NCBI GenBank assembly: GCA_016705955.1
Contig: JADJKO010000003.1
Span: 186,001-250,000, forward strand
Reading direction: 5' to 3'
From: Flavobacteriales bacterium
GTDB lineage: Bacteria > Bacteroidota > Bacteroidia > Flavobacteriales_F > PHOS-HE28
DNA: 64,000 nt
Shown in pieces: positions 16,398-25,211 of the stretch. Both the position numbers and the translations under genes were made by a program. The notes under the pieces are model-generated. The model saw nothing but the letters and a program-made list of their open reading frames with translations, was not told the DNA's origin and searched no databases. The number at the start of each line of letters is the position of its first letter. The first letter of the stretch is position 1.

Positions 16398-17932
16398 ATC
16401 TGCCATCATTGGCCCGCGCGGGCGCTTGGGTCATTCCGGCGATCGTGGTGGTGAATGCGATCTGGGTGTTCTTCCTACCAGCCTTTACAACCCTCGACGG
16501 ATGGTGCCATTTGCAAACCGCGCGTATGCTGTTCAACGGCTACGACCATTCGGTGTTTTGTTCTAATCCTATGCCCGTACCCAATATCCTAGGTCATCTG
16601 GTGTTGGGTTCCATGCAATTGCTGGTACCCGGGCTGGTCGCCGAGCGCATCGTCCTTTTCCTGATCGTCTGCGGCTTGGGACTGGGCACCTATTGCTTGG
16701 CCCGTACATACGGCAAGGTCAATCCCCTCGTTCTTCTCGCGCTGCCGTTCACCTATAACTTCCTTCTCGTACTCGGCTTCCACAACTTCCTGCTGGGTAT
16801 CGGCATTGCGTTCCTCTTCGCGGCGTGGTGGATACAACGGCGTCGGATGCGATGGAGTGCCATTCTCCTGTTCGTTGCGGCTTCCGGTGTACTCTATTTC
16901 ACCCATACCATGGGCGTTGCCGTTTTTCTCCTCTTGACCGGGATGCACGAGCTATGCCTGTTCCTTTTGCCAGTGGACCGGTCCCAAGGGGAGGCCCCGC
17001 GCAGGCGGTGGGCGCGTTTGCTCAAGTTCGGCATTGCCTGCGTTCCGGCCTTGTCGGCGACGCTGCTCTTCAATTCCGCTCAAAGTGGTTACTGGTCGGA
17101 GCCGACCCCTTCAGGGAATTTCGCGGAACTGATCGACCTCTCCGTCATGGGCATGTACGGTGGGGATCATGACATCCATTCCAAATTCATGATGAAGTGG
17201 CTGATCGCCTTCGCGTTGATAATGGCCTTGGTATTCCGATCCTCCAGCCGAACGAGCCGTAGGTTTCTTCCGGGTGACGTACTCGGCATATTGGCTGTCA
17301 TCGTTATCGGGGCCGACATCCTGTTACCGGACGACACGGGCTATGCGAACTACTTGACCAAGCGCTTGCAATTACTTTCCATGTTCCTGGTGGTCGCTTG
17401 GGTCGCGATCCAACGGATCCCGTTGTGGGTCTCGGTCATCCCGGCCCTTGGTGTCCTGGTGTTGCAAGGATCGCGGTTGGACCATGCCGGGAATGTCATG
17501 TCCGACATGGCCCATCGTGTGGAACAAGTAGGCCAAGCAGCCTCGCACTTGCCCAAAGGAAGCGTCGTACTGCCCATATCCTTTGAAGACAATTGGTTGC
17601 TCGGCCATATCCCATCATTGCTGGCCGCCGAACATGACCTCACACTGCTCGATAACTACGAATGTGCCCAGAATTATTTCCCGCTCGTTTGGTGTGAGGG
17701 ACTCCCGCCCGGTTTGCGCAACCATTTGCTGGGGCTGAACAATTGCTTCGATTGGTTCGAAGCGCACGATATTTCGAACGCCGCGCCTGTGATCGAAAGC
17801 GTCGTGGTGATCGGCTATGGCATCGATCCCTCTCGTTGTGGATATCAGGAAGTTGTTGATGTATTGGGCCGGCATTACATGAAAACCTTCGAGAACGACT
17901 ACACGCGTATCTATGAGCGATCAGGGCGGTGA
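16394..17932 (+). CDS. Polytopic membrane protein, possible GT-C-type glycosyltransferase
   Basis: 512 aa from the ATG that overlaps the gldA stop. It contains about 10 hydrophobic segments (for example WVIPAIVVVNAIWVFFLPAF, LVLLALPFTYNFLLVLGF, VLGILAVIVIGADILL). An early TTLDGWCHLQTARML lies in the loop where GT-C enzymes carry an acidic motif, and a soluble C-terminal part of about 150 aa follows. This organisation resembles dolichyl/undecaprenyl-phosphate-sugar transferases, but no diagnostic motif is clear. The coupling to gldA is positional only. Confidence 0.55.
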   Translation: MNLPSLARAGAWVIPAIVVVNAIWVFFLPAFTTLDGWCHLQTARMLFNGYDHSVFCSNPMPVPNILGHLVLGSMQLLVPGLVAERIVLFLIVCGLGLGTYCLARTYGKVNPLVLLALPFTYNFLLVLGFHNFLLGIGIAFLFAAWWIQRRRMRWSAILLFVAASGVLYFTHTMGVAVFLLLTGMHELCLFLLPVDRSQGEAPRRRWARLLKFGIACVPALSATLLFNSAQSGYWSEPTPSGNFAELIDLSVMGMYGGDHDIHSKFMMKWLIAFALIMALVFRSSSRTSRRFLPGDVLGILAVIVIGADILLPDDTGYANYLTKRLQLLSMFLVVAWVAIQRIPLWVSVIPALGVLVLQGSRLDHAGNVMSDMAHRVEQVGQAASHLPKGSVVLPISFEDNWLLGHIPSLLAAEHDLTLLDNYECAQNYFPLVWCEGLPPGLRNHLLGLNNCFDWFEAHDISNAAPVIESVVVIGYGIDPSRCGYQEVVDVLGRHYMKTFENDYTRIYERSGR

Positions 17933-17991
17933 TCCCCTTCCGATCAGGGCGATGACCATTCCCTCTCTTTGAAGGTCCGGGATCAAACCGT

Positions 17992-17999
17992 TTCCTTTG
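17992..17999 (+). promoter_or_regulatory. Putative metK promoter: TTG - 20 nt - TTCCTTTG
   Basis: TTCCTTTG followed by CGCCCCGG lies 23 nt upstream of the metK ATG. A TTG at 17969-17971 is 20 nt upstream, which is compatible with the Bacteroidota TTG/TAnnTTTG promoter spacing. The first A of the -7 box is replaced by T. Confidence 0.45.
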
Positions 18000-18022
18000 C
18001 GCCCCGGAAACAAACCGCATTC

Positions 18023-19321
18023 ATGCCATACCTCTTCACTTCCGAGTCCGTCAGCGAAGGCCACCCCGACAAGGTCGCCGACCAGATCAGCGATGCCCTC
18101 ATCGACCACTTCCTCGCCTTCGACCCCAGCAGCAAGGTCGCGTGCGAAACGCTCGTCACTACGGGTCAGGTCTTTCTTGCCGGTGAAGTGAAAAGCAAGG
18201 CGTACTTGGATGTGCAACAGATCGCCCGCGACGTGATCGAGCGGATCGGCTACACCAAGAGCGAGTATATGTTCGAGGCGCACTCCTGCGGCGTACTCAG
18301 CGCCATCCACGAGCAGAGCCCGGATATCAATCAAGGAGTAGTGAAAAAGAAGCCCGAGGATCAGGGTGCCGGTGACCAAGGGATGATGTTCGGCTACGCT
18401 TGCCGAGACACGGACAATTACATGCCGCTTCCGCTGGAGATCAGCCACATGCTCCTACGTGAACTCGCCGTGATCCGTCGCGAAGCGAACAGCAAGATGC
18501 CCTACCTGCGTCCCGACGCGAAGAGCCAGGTGACCATCGAGTACAACGATGACAATACCCCCAAGCGCATCGACGCGATAGTGGTGAGCACGCAGCACGA
18601 CGATTTCGAAAAGCCCAAGGACGCCAGCAAAGCGGCCAAGCAGGTGGCGGACGACAAGATGCTGGCCCGCATCAAGAAGGACATCATCGGGATCCTCATC
18701 CCGCGCGTACTGGCCAAGTTGCCGAAGCGCACGCAGGCGTTGTTCGGCCGCGGCATTCAATACCACATCAACCCCACCGGCACCTTCGTGATCGGTGGTC
18801 CGCACGGCGATACCGGCCTCACCGGTCGCAAGATCATCGTGGACACCTACGGTGGAAAAGGCGCCCACGGTGGTGGTGCCTTCAGCGGAAAGGACCCCAG
18901 CAAAGTGGACCGCAGTGCGGCCTACGCTGCGCGCCATGTGGCCAAGCACTTGGTCGCCTCCGGTGTCTGTGACGAGGTTTTGGTGCAAGTGGCCTATGCC
19001 ATCGGCGTAGCGGAGCCGGTCGGCTTCTATGTGAACACTTACGGTACGGCCAAGGTGAAGATGACTGACGGCCAGATCGCAAAGACGATCGCCAGCCTGC
19101 CGGAGTTCAACATGCGCCCGTACTTCATCGAGGAGCGCTTCGCCCTGCGCACCCCGATCTACAGCGAGACCGCGAGCTACGGACACATGGGGCGCAAGTG
19201 CGTTTCGGTGACCAAGAAATTCGAGAACGCGGGCCAAAAGGCCACGGTGAAGGTGAAGCTCTTCCCCTGGGAGGAACTGAACGCTTTGGCTGTGGTGAAG
19301 AAGGCCTTCAAATTGGCCTAG
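18023..19321 (+). CDS. metK: S-adenosylmethionine synthase
   Basis: 432 aa from MPYLFTSESVSEGHPDKV; an in-frame ATG at 17969 would add unconserved residues. The signature hexapeptide appears in GAGDQGMMFGYA (residues about 117-128), the P-loop-like GGGAFSGKDPSKVDRSAAY in the C-terminal part, and the substrate-lid region PTGTFVIGGPHGDTGLTGRK. The enzyme makes S-adenosylmethionine from methionine and ATP. It is somewhat longer than the E. coli enzyme (about 384 aa), as is common in Bacteroidota. It precedes the rplU-rpmA unit. Confidence 0.97.
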   Translation: MPYLFTSESVSEGHPDKVADQISDALIDHFLAFDPSSKVACETLVTTGQVFLAGEVKSKAYLDVQQIARDVIERIGYTKSEYMFEAHSCGVLSAIHEQSPDINQGVVKKKPEDQGAGDQGMMFGYACRDTDNYMPLPLEISHMLLRELAVIRREANSKMPYLRPDAKSQVTIEYNDDNTPKRIDAIVVSTQHDDFEKPKDASKAAKQVADDKMLARIKKDIIGILIPRVLAKLPKRTQALFGRGIQYHINPTGTFVIGGPHGDTGLTGRKIIVDTYGGKGAHGGGAFSGKDPSKVDRSAAYAARHVAKHLVASGVCDEVLVQVAYAIGVAEPVGFYVNTYGTAKVKMTDGQIAKTIASLPEFNMRPYFIEERFALRTPIYSETASYGHMGRKCVSVTKKFENAGQKATVKVKLFPWEELNALAVVKKAFKLA

Positions 19322-19378
19322 GCCGCCACTCCCCGTAAGTCTTCCACTCCGGGTGTTTGTGGGTTCTCGAAAAGAACC

Positions 19379-19386
19379 TACTTTCG
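19379..19386 (+). promoter_or_regulatory. rplU promoter: TTG - 19 nt - TACTTTCG
   Basis: A TTG at 19357-19359 precedes TACTTTCG by 19 nt, and the box is followed by CACCCC; the rplU ATG is 21 nt further on. This is the best-formed promoter of this type in the window. Confidence 0.6.
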
Positions 19387-19407
19387 CACCCCATTTTCAA
19401 GGTGACC

Positions 19408-19911
19408 ATGTACGCCATCGTCGATATCGCCGGCCAGCAATACAAAGTAGAGAAGGCCCAGAAGCTCAAAGTGCATCGCCTCGAAGCCGAGGAGGGTAAG
19501 CACGTGGAGTTGGATAAAGTGTTGCTCGTGAGCGATGGCAAGTCCATCACTGTGGGTACGCCCACGGTGGAAGGCTTCCGGATCGCCGCCAAGGTGCTCA
19601 ACCATGGTAAGGGCGACAAGGTGCTCGTCTTCAAGAAGAAGCGCCGCAAGGGCTACCAGAAGTTGAATGGCCACCGCCAATACCTCACCGAGCTTTGGAT
19701 CGAAGCGATCCTGGGCAAGGGCGAGAAGTTCGACGCCAGCAAGAGCAGCGCACCGAAGCCGGTGGTGAAGACCGAAGCTCCGAAGAAAGAGAAGAAGGTC
19801 GCCGCTCCGAAGGCCGAGGTCAAGGAGGCGAAGGCCACCAAGAAAGCCGCTCCTAAGAAGGCAGCAGCCAAGAAGTCCCCGGCCAAGAAAGCAGCTCCAA
19901 AGAAGAAGTAG
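19408..19911 (+). CDS. rplU: 50S ribosomal protein L21 with a long Lys/Ala/Pro-rich C-terminal tail
   Basis: 167 aa. Residues 1 to about 105 are a normal L21 domain (MYAIVDIAGQQYKVEKAQKL at the start, KKKRRKGYQKLNGHRQ near the RNA-binding end). The remaining 60 residues are a histone H1-like tail made of KKAAPKK, KKSPAKK and KAEVKEAK-type units. Such tails occur in several Bacteroidota L21 proteins, but I cannot assign a role; nucleic-acid binding by the basic tail is plausible. The gene is followed after 47 bp by rpmA, the universal L21-L27 pair. Confidence 0.95.
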   Translation: MYAIVDIAGQQYKVEKAQKLKVHRLEAEEGKHVELDKVLLVSDGKSITVGTPTVEGFRIAAKVLNHGKGDKVLVFKKKRRKGYQKLNGHRQYLTELWIEAILGKGEKFDASKSSAPKPVVKTEAPKKEKKVAAPKAEVKEAKATKKAAPKKAAAKKSPAKKAAPKKK

Positions 19912-19958
19912 AAAGTCGCACGGGCGATGCATGCACGCCCCAACAACCCCCACAAGCC

Positions 19959-20225
19959 ATGGCACACAAGAAAGGTGAAGGCAGTACCCAGAACGGACGC
20001 GAGTCGCACTCGAAGCGACTCGGCATCAAGATCTTCGGCGGCAGCGCGGCCATCGCCGGCAACATCATCGTTCGCCAGCGCGGCACCAAGCACCACCCCG
20101 GCAAGAACGTGGGCATCGGTGTGGACCACACCCTTTTCGCACTGACCGACGGCACCGTGAAGTTCCAGAAGAAGCGCGGCGAGCGCAGCGTGGTGAGCAT
20201 TCTCCCAGCGGAGAGCGCGAACTAG
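19959..20225 (+). CDS. rpmA: 50S ribosomal protein L27
   Basis: 88 aa, full length. It starts MAHKKGEGSTQNGRES and contains LGIKIFGGSAAIAGNIIVRQRG and HPGKNVGIGVDHTLFAL. L27 reaches the peptidyl-transferase centre with its N-terminal tail, which here begins directly with the mature AHKKG sequence, with no cleavable Firmicutes-type extension. It is cotranscribed with rplU and followed by a rho-independent-type hairpin. Confidence 0.97.
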   Translation: MAHKKGEGSTQNGRESHSKRLGIKIFGGSAAIAGNIIVRQRGTKHHPGKNVGIGVDHTLFALTDGTVKFQKKRGERSVVSILPAESAN

Positions 20226-20247
20226 GCTTTTAACCGACCAGAACCGG

Positions 20248-20274
20248 AGCCCTTCCGCCATTCGCGGAGGGGCT
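20248..20274 (+). terminator. Hairpin terminator after rpmA
   Basis: An 11-bp stem (AGCCCTTCCGC / GCGGAGGGGCT, one G-T pair) with loop CATTC lies 22 bp after the rpmA stop and is followed by TCTTCG rather than a long T-run. It separates the L21-L27 unit from serS. Confidence 0.75.
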
Positions 20275-20307
20275 TCTTCGTGAATGACGGTACCGCTACC
20301 GTCCGGC

Positions 20308-20315
20308 TACCTTTG
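20308..20315 (+). promoter_or_regulatory. -7 box TACCTTTG upstream of serS
   Basis: This is an exact match to the published Bacteroidota consensus TAnnTTTG, 22 nt before the serS ATG and directly after the rpmA terminator. No TTG was seen at the expected -33 distance. Confidence 0.55.
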
Positions 20316-20337
20316 ACAACCGAACAAGAACACGTGC

Positions 20338-21612
20338 ATGCTTGAGTTGAATTTCCTGCGCGAACACCGAGCCGAGGCCGAGAAGCGCCTTGCCAAACGG
20401 AACATCGACGCGAAAGGACTGTTGGATCGCGCCACCGAACTGGACAGCGTCCGTCGCCAAACCCAACAAGAGTTGGACGGGCGACAGTCCGAATTGAACA
20501 CCCTGAGCCGATCGGTGGGTGAACTGATGAAGGCTGGCAAGAAGGATGAGGCCGAGGCTGCCAAGACGCAGAGCACCCAGCTGAAGAATGGTATCGCGGA
20601 GCTGAAGGAAAAGCTGGATGCGGCCGAGCGTGCGCTGCAAGACCACTTGGTCACCATCCCGAATGCACCCAGTGACAAAGTGCCAACAGGCCGCACGCCG
20701 GAAGAGAACACCGTGGTGATGCAGGAAGGTGCTATTCCGGAACTCGGGCCGAACGCCAAGCCGCACTGGGAACTGGGTGAGGAGTACGGCTTCCTTCACA
20801 TGGACCTCGGTGTGAAACTGACCGGCGCGGGCTTTCCTGTGTATAGTGGGCAAGGAGCGCGTCTTCAGCGTGCGTTGATCGCCTTCTTCCTGGACAAAGC
20901 CACCGAAGCCGGATACCGTGAGATCATTCCGCCGCATCTGGTGAATGCTGAAAGCGCCTTCGCTACGGGACAGCTTCCTGACAAAGAAGGCCAGATGTAC
21001 CACGCCACGGTGGATGACCTCTACCTGATCCCGACAGCGGAAGTGCCCATCACGAATTTGTACCGCGACGAGATCGTGGAGGCCGACAAACTGCCGATCA
21101 AGAACGTGGGCTACACGCCGTGCTTCCGCCGCGAAGCGGGCAGTTACGGTGCGCATGTGCGCGGGTTGAACCGCGTACACCAGTTCGACAAGGTGGAGAT
21201 CGTGCGGGTGGAAAAGCCGGAGAACAGCTACGCCGTCCTAGAGGAGATGGTGGAACATGTGAAAGTCCTGCTCCGCGCATTGGAACTCCCCTACCGACAA
21301 CTGCTGTTGTGCGGCGGCGATATGGGTTTCTCCAGCGCGATGACCTACGACATGGAAGTGTTCAGTGCGGCGCAACAGCGCTGGTTGGAGGTGAGCAGCA
21401 TCAGCAACTTCGAGACCTTCCAGACCAACCGGTTGAAATTGCGCTATCGTGGTGAGGATAAGAAACCACGACTCGCGCACACCTTGAATGGAAGTGCGTT
21501 GGCATTGGCGCGGATCGTGGCCGCGCTGCTGGAGAACAATCAAACCCCGGAAGGGATCCGGATCCCGAAAGCACTTCAACCCTACACGGGTTTCGCGATG
21601 ATCACCAAATGA
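20338..21612 (+). CDS. serS: Seryl-tRNA synthetase
   Basis: 424 aa. The N-terminal coiled-coil arm (residues about 30-105, many Lys/Glu/Gln) precedes the class II catalytic core. TAEVPITNLYRDE and the motif 2 region PCFRREAGSYGAHVRGLNRVHQF (read as FRREAGS plus RVHQF) are present, and motif 3 is LNGSALALARIVAALLE. It charges tRNA-Ser and tRNA-Sec. It heads a run of genes linked by 4-nt overlaps through rsmA. Confidence 0.97.
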   Translation: MLELNFLREHRAEAEKRLAKRNIDAKGLLDRATELDSVRRQTQQELDGRQSELNTLSRSVGELMKAGKKDEAEAAKTQSTQLKNGIAELKEKLDAAERALQDHLVTIPNAPSDKVPTGRTPEENTVVMQEGAIPELGPNAKPHWELGEEYGFLHMDLGVKLTGAGFPVYSGQGARLQRALIAFFLDKATEAGYREIIPPHLVNAESAFATGQLPDKEGQMYHATVDDLYLIPTAEVPITNLYRDEIVEADKLPIKNVGYTPCFRREAGSYGAHVRGLNRVHQFDKVEIVRVEKPENSYAVLEEMVEHVKVLLRALELPYRQLLLCGGDMGFSSAMTYDMEVFSAAQQRWLEVSSISNFETFQTNRLKLRYRGEDKKPRLAHTLNGSALALARIVAALLENNQTPEGIRIPKALQPYTGFAMITK

Positions 21613-22166
21613 TCCAGGCCCACCGCACGGTCCGATCGGCTGCACTCGTTCTTGGAGTGCTGGTGGTCGGTTGTGCGGAGCCGGCACAACCCGCACAACT
21701 CACCGCCGTGGACCAGCTGATCTTCGCCACTGATGGGGCCACCTTCACCTTGAACGAGTTGGATCGGGAGCGCTACGACCGAAGTGATTCGATGTTCGCA
21801 TTCCAACAGCCCTTGTTCACGGACCGGTTCACCGATACACTCAACCCCGTTGCTGCACAGGCGCTCGGATCCCAATACATCAGCCTACGCGCATCGGCGA
21901 ACATGGGTCGTGATCACGTCCACGTCCTCGATGAACTGATCACGACAAGTGCCCGGTTGCGCATCCTACGAAAAAGGCTTGCCGACGGCACCATGGATCG
22001 CAACGATGGAGCCACCGCGATCGCAGCAGAACAGCAACATCACACCGCCGTGATCGTTGGTGTTCATGTCATCATGGACAATTACCGCCAGCTGCAGCGG
22101 GCCTGGGACCGCCGCGACACCGTGAACACCTTGCTCGCTCTCGGGCAACAACCGACGATGCCATGA
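21609..22166 (+). CDS. Small lipoprotein of unknown function
   Basis: 185 aa. The N-terminus RSAALVLGVLVVGC ends in a lipobox (Cys about 22). The mature part is hydrophilic and helical, with a His-rich helical stretch AAEQQHHTAVIVGVHVIMDNYRQLQ. The ATG overlaps the serS stop and its own stop overlaps the TPR gene, so it is translationally coupled on both sides. I do not recognise a family. Confidence 0.65.
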   Translation: MIQAHRTVRSAALVLGVLVVGCAEPAQPAQLTAVDQLIFATDGATFTLNELDRERYDRSDSMFAFQQPLFTDRFTDTLNPVAAQALGSQYISLRASANMGRDHVHVLDELITTSARLRILRKRLADGTMDRNDGATAIAAEQQHHTAVIVGVHVIMDNYRQLQRAWDRRDTVNTLLALGQQPTMP

Positions 22167-24019
22167 AGAAGGTGCTCCTGTACATCCTATTCCTCTTGGT
22201 GCTTCCCATGGCCGGTTTCGCGCAGCCCGGGACCGACGAACAATTGGCCGCGCAATATTTCCAGCAAGGCGATTACGAGCGGGCCATCCTCTACTACGAG
22301 AAGCTCTACAAGCAACAACCGAACGATTACTACTATGAGCAGCTCTTCAAGAGCCATCTGGAACTTGGTGATCTGGAGACGGCACGTGCTCTTGCCAAGG
22401 ACCGGATGCGCCGGAACAACAACGATCCGCGCTATCCGGTCGATCTGGGAACCGTGCTGAAGAAATCGGGGGAGAACGAGAAAGCGCAGAAGGAATTCGA
22501 CCGTGCGCTGAAGATGATGAGCGCCGATCAAGGGAGCATCCGCACTGTCGCCAATGCCTTCCTGAAGTACAATGAATTCGACTTGGCGTTGCAGGCTTAC
22601 GAGCGTGGACAACGCGCGCTGCAAGGTGCCATCTCATTCCATTTCGAGATCTCGGGGATCCATGCCATGAAGGGCGATGTCCCGGGTATGGTGAATTCGT
22701 ACCTGGACCTGCTCGGCACCAACGATGCGTATATCCAATCCGTCCAGAACGGCCTTTCCCGCTATCTTGATTTCGAACTACAGGATGGCCGGACGGAGAT
22801 CCTGCGCACCGAACTCCTGCGGCGTATCCAACGTGATCCATCGCGCACCATCTTCCAGGAACTGCTGATCTGGATGTACATCCAGCAGAAGGACCTCAAT
22901 GCGGCCTTCATCCAAAGCAAGGCCTTGGACAAGCGGATGGATGAGGGTGGTGCGCGACTGATGGAACTGGCCGGGATCGCGGATGCGAATGGTGATCATG
23001 CAACGGCGTACAAGTGCTATGACCATGTGATCGGGCTAGGACGCCACGATGCCAATTACCAATTGGCGCGGATCGGTGCGGTACACACGCGGTACTTGGA
23101 ACTCGCGGCGGAACCGGAACCGCTCCTGGCCGATCTCCTTGATCTGGACAACCGCATGGCAAGCACCATCGGTGAACTAGGCATGGGAAAGCAATCCCTC
23201 GAACTGCTCCGTGAGCGCGCGCACTTGAAGGGATACTACATGGAGCAACGTCCCGAAGCGATCGCACTGCTGAATGAAGCGATGGAGATCACCGGGCTGG
23301 AGAACACGACCAAGGGCGAATTGAAACTCGAACTCGGCGATCTTTACCTACTCGGTGGTGATATCTGGGAAGCGTCCTTGCTTTATAGCCAAGTGGACCT
23401 CGATTTCAAGTACGATGTGTTGGGACACGAAGCGCGGCTTCGCAATGCCAAGGTCTCTTTCTATTCGGGTGATTTCCTTTGGGCACAAGCGCAACTGCAA
23501 GTACTGAAGTCCAGCACCAGCAAGCTCATCGCAAATGACGCGATGGAACTATCGTTGCGCATCACGGACAACCTTGGTGTCGACAGCAACGCTGTTCCAT
23601 TGAGCTACTTCGCACGCGCCGAGTTGTTCCGCGTACAGCACCTCTACGATCGTTCGTTGTTGACCCTGGATTCGTTGGACAAGGAGTTCCCCATGCACAG
23701 CTTGGGCGATGACATCCTCTACGAGCGATACCGGATCGCCATGGCCAGAAGGCAATACACCGAGGCAGGGGGGTATTTGGAAAAGGTCCTGGAGCTCTAC
23801 CCGAACGACATCCTGGTGGACAACGCCCTGCTCGACCTCGGTCTTTTGTACGAGGACTACATCAAGGATCCGGAAAAGGCGAAGGGCTGGTACGAGAAAC
23901 TTCTCTTCGAACAAACAAAAAGCATCTTCGTTCCCGAAGCGCGCGAACAGTATCGCAAGTTGCACGGTGATGCACCCAACGCACCACCGGAACAGCGGCC
24001 TCCAAGCCCACAGCCATGA
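22163..24019 (+). CDS. Secreted tetratricopeptide-repeat protein
   Basis: 618 aa with a signal peptide (MKKVLLYILFLLVLPMAGFAQ). The following part holds several TPR units: AAQYFQQGDYERAILYYEKLYKQQPND, then KSGENEKAQKEFDRALKMM and, near the C-terminus, ARRQYTEAGGYLEKVLELYPND and LGLLYEDYIKDPEKAKGWYEKLL, each with the small/large residue spacing of TPRs. It is probably periplasmic or attached to the outer membrane and acts as a scaffold. The end is Pro-rich (NAPPEQRPPSPQP). The specific role is unknown. Confidence 0.8.
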   Translation: MKKVLLYILFLLVLPMAGFAQPGTDEQLAAQYFQQGDYERAILYYEKLYKQQPNDYYYEQLFKSHLELGDLETARALAKDRMRRNNNDPRYPVDLGTVLKKSGENEKAQKEFDRALKMMSADQGSIRTVANAFLKYNEFDLALQAYERGQRALQGAISFHFEISGIHAMKGDVPGMVNSYLDLLGTNDAYIQSVQNGLSRYLDFELQDGRTEILRTELLRRIQRDPSRTIFQELLIWMYIQQKDLNAAFIQSKALDKRMDEGGARLMELAGIADANGDHATAYKCYDHVIGLGRHDANYQLARIGAVHTRYLELAAEPEPLLADLLDLDNRMASTIGELGMGKQSLELLRERAHLKGYYMEQRPEAIALLNEAMEITGLENTTKGELKLELGDLYLLGGDIWEASLLYSQVDLDFKYDVLGHEARLRNAKVSFYSGDFLWAQAQLQVLKSSTSKLIANDAMELSLRITDNLGVDSNAVPLSYFARAELFRVQHLYDRSLLTLDSLDKEFPMHSLGDDILYERYRIAMARRQYTEAGGYLEKVLELYPNDILVDNALLDLGLLYEDYIKDPEKAKGWYEKLLFEQTKSIFVPEAREQYRKLHGDAPNAPPEQRPPSPQP

Positions 24020-24324
24020 TCGTGTACAACGTCACGGTGAACATCGATCACGATGCACACGACGCGTGGTTGGCGTGGATGCAGGAAGAGCATATTCCGC
24101 GCGTAATGGCCACCGCCTTGTTCGTACAGCACCGCATGCTGAAGGTGCTGGCCAATGACGAAGGGGGCATCACCTACGCCATCCAGTACACCGCACCGGA
24201 TATGGCTCACTACGAGCGCTATCGCGACGAACACGCGCATCGCCTCCAAGCCGAAGCCAACGACCGCTTCGGCGGTCGCTTCACCGCGTTCCGCACCTTG
24301 CTGCAAGTGGTGGATCCGACATGA
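24016..24324 (+). CDS. DUF4286-family protein
   Basis: 102 aa. MIVYNVTVNIDHDAHDAWLAWMQEEHIP and ITYAIQYTAPDMAHYERY match the small dimeric ferredoxin-like DUF4286 proteins common next to rsmA in Bacteroidota. No catalytic residues are known. It overlaps both neighbours (TPR gene and rsmA) by ATGA. Confidence 0.8.
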   Translation: MIVYNVTVNIDHDAHDAWLAWMQEEHIPRVMATALFVQHRMLKVLANDEGGITYAIQYTAPDMAHYERYRDEHAHRLQAEANDRFGGRFTAFRTLLQVVDPT

Positions 24325-25094
24325 GCGACGTTCGTGCGAAGAAGTTCCTCGGCCAGCATTTCCTGAAGGAGGAAAGCATCGCGGAGCGGATCGCTGCGAG
24401 CTTGACCCGCCACGGTGGGTATACGCAACTGATCGAGGTCGGGCCAGGGACCGGTGCACTAACGAAGCACTTGATCAAGCGAACGGAATTCGACCTGACC
24501 TGCTTTGAGGTGGACACTGATTCGATCGCCTACCTCAACGCGCACTACCCGGGATTGAAAGTGGTGCAGGGTGATTTCCTGCGGATGGATCCGGATCGTA
24601 TCACCACCGGGCCTTTCGCGGTGATCGGCAACTTCCCGTACAACATCAGCACGCAGATCGTCTTCAAGGTGATCGAGCATCGCGACCGCGCCGTGGAACT
24701 CGTGGGCATGTTCCAGAAAGAGGTCGCGGATCGGTTGTGCGCCGGGCCGGGTAGCAAGACCTATGGGATCAGCAGTGTGATCGCGCAAGCGTGGTTCACC
24801 ATGGAAATGTTGTTCATCGTGGAACCCGACGCCTTCATTCCACCGCCGAAAGTCCGGAGCGCAGTGATCCGCATGCAACGCAACAACGTGCAACAACTAG
24901 CGTGTGACGAGATCCTTTTCTTCCGCGTCGTGAAGACCGCCTTCAACCAACGACGCAAGACGCTGCACAATGCCCTGAAGAGCCTTCCCGAACTCAGTGG
25001 CCGGGTTCCGGAAGCATTCGCCGGAAAACGTGCCGAGCAATTGAGCGTCGACGATTTCATCGCGCTCACCATCGCCGCTTCCGAGGCTCGTTAG
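24321..25094 (+). CDS. rsmA: 16S rRNA (adenine(1518)-N6/adenine(1519)-N6)-dimethyltransferase
   Basis: 257 aa. The opening AKKFLGQHFLKEESIAERI is diagnostic; the SAM motif is LIEVGPGTGALTKHLI (residues about 36-51) and the catalytic motif IV is NFPYNIS (about 103-109). KsgA/RsmA dimethylates two adenines in helix 45 during 30S maturation. It ends the chain of overlapping genes that began with serS. Confidence 0.96.
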   Translation: MSDVRAKKFLGQHFLKEESIAERIAASLTRHGGYTQLIEVGPGTGALTKHLIKRTEFDLTCFEVDTDSIAYLNAHYPGLKVVQGDFLRMDPDRITTGPFAVIGNFPYNISTQIVFKVIEHRDRAVELVGMFQKEVADRLCAGPGSKTYGISSVIAQAWFTMEMLFIVEPDAFIPPPKVRSAVIRMQRNNVQQLACDEILFFRVVKTAFNQRRKTLHNALKSLPELSGRVPEAFAGKRAEQLSVDDFIALTIAASEAR

Positions 25095-25165
25095 GGTGTC
25101 GTTGGACGTCGTTCCCCCGGTACCTGTCCTCGCATTTCCACAGGCCTTCGCCGCGCTTGGCTTCG

Positions 25166-25194
25166 TAGCTTCGACCGCCCTTTCAGAAGGGTCG
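25166..25194 (+). promoter_or_regulatory. -7 box TAGCTTCG and leader hairpin upstream of mgtE
   Basis: TAGCTTCG (25166-25173) lies 38 nt before the mgtE ATG. The leader can form a short hairpin (CGAC..CCTT with AAGG..GTCG, loop TCAG, about 25172-25194). It is far too short for a known Mg2+ riboswitch, and no such riboswitch was recognised. Confidence 0.35.
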
Positions 25195-25211
25195 GATGCA
25201 CACCCTCCCGC

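Noticed and set aside
25174..25211. Magnesium riboswitch upstream of mgtE
   Set aside because: The leader is only about 38 nt, with a single short hairpin, far below the size of known Mg2+ riboswitches.
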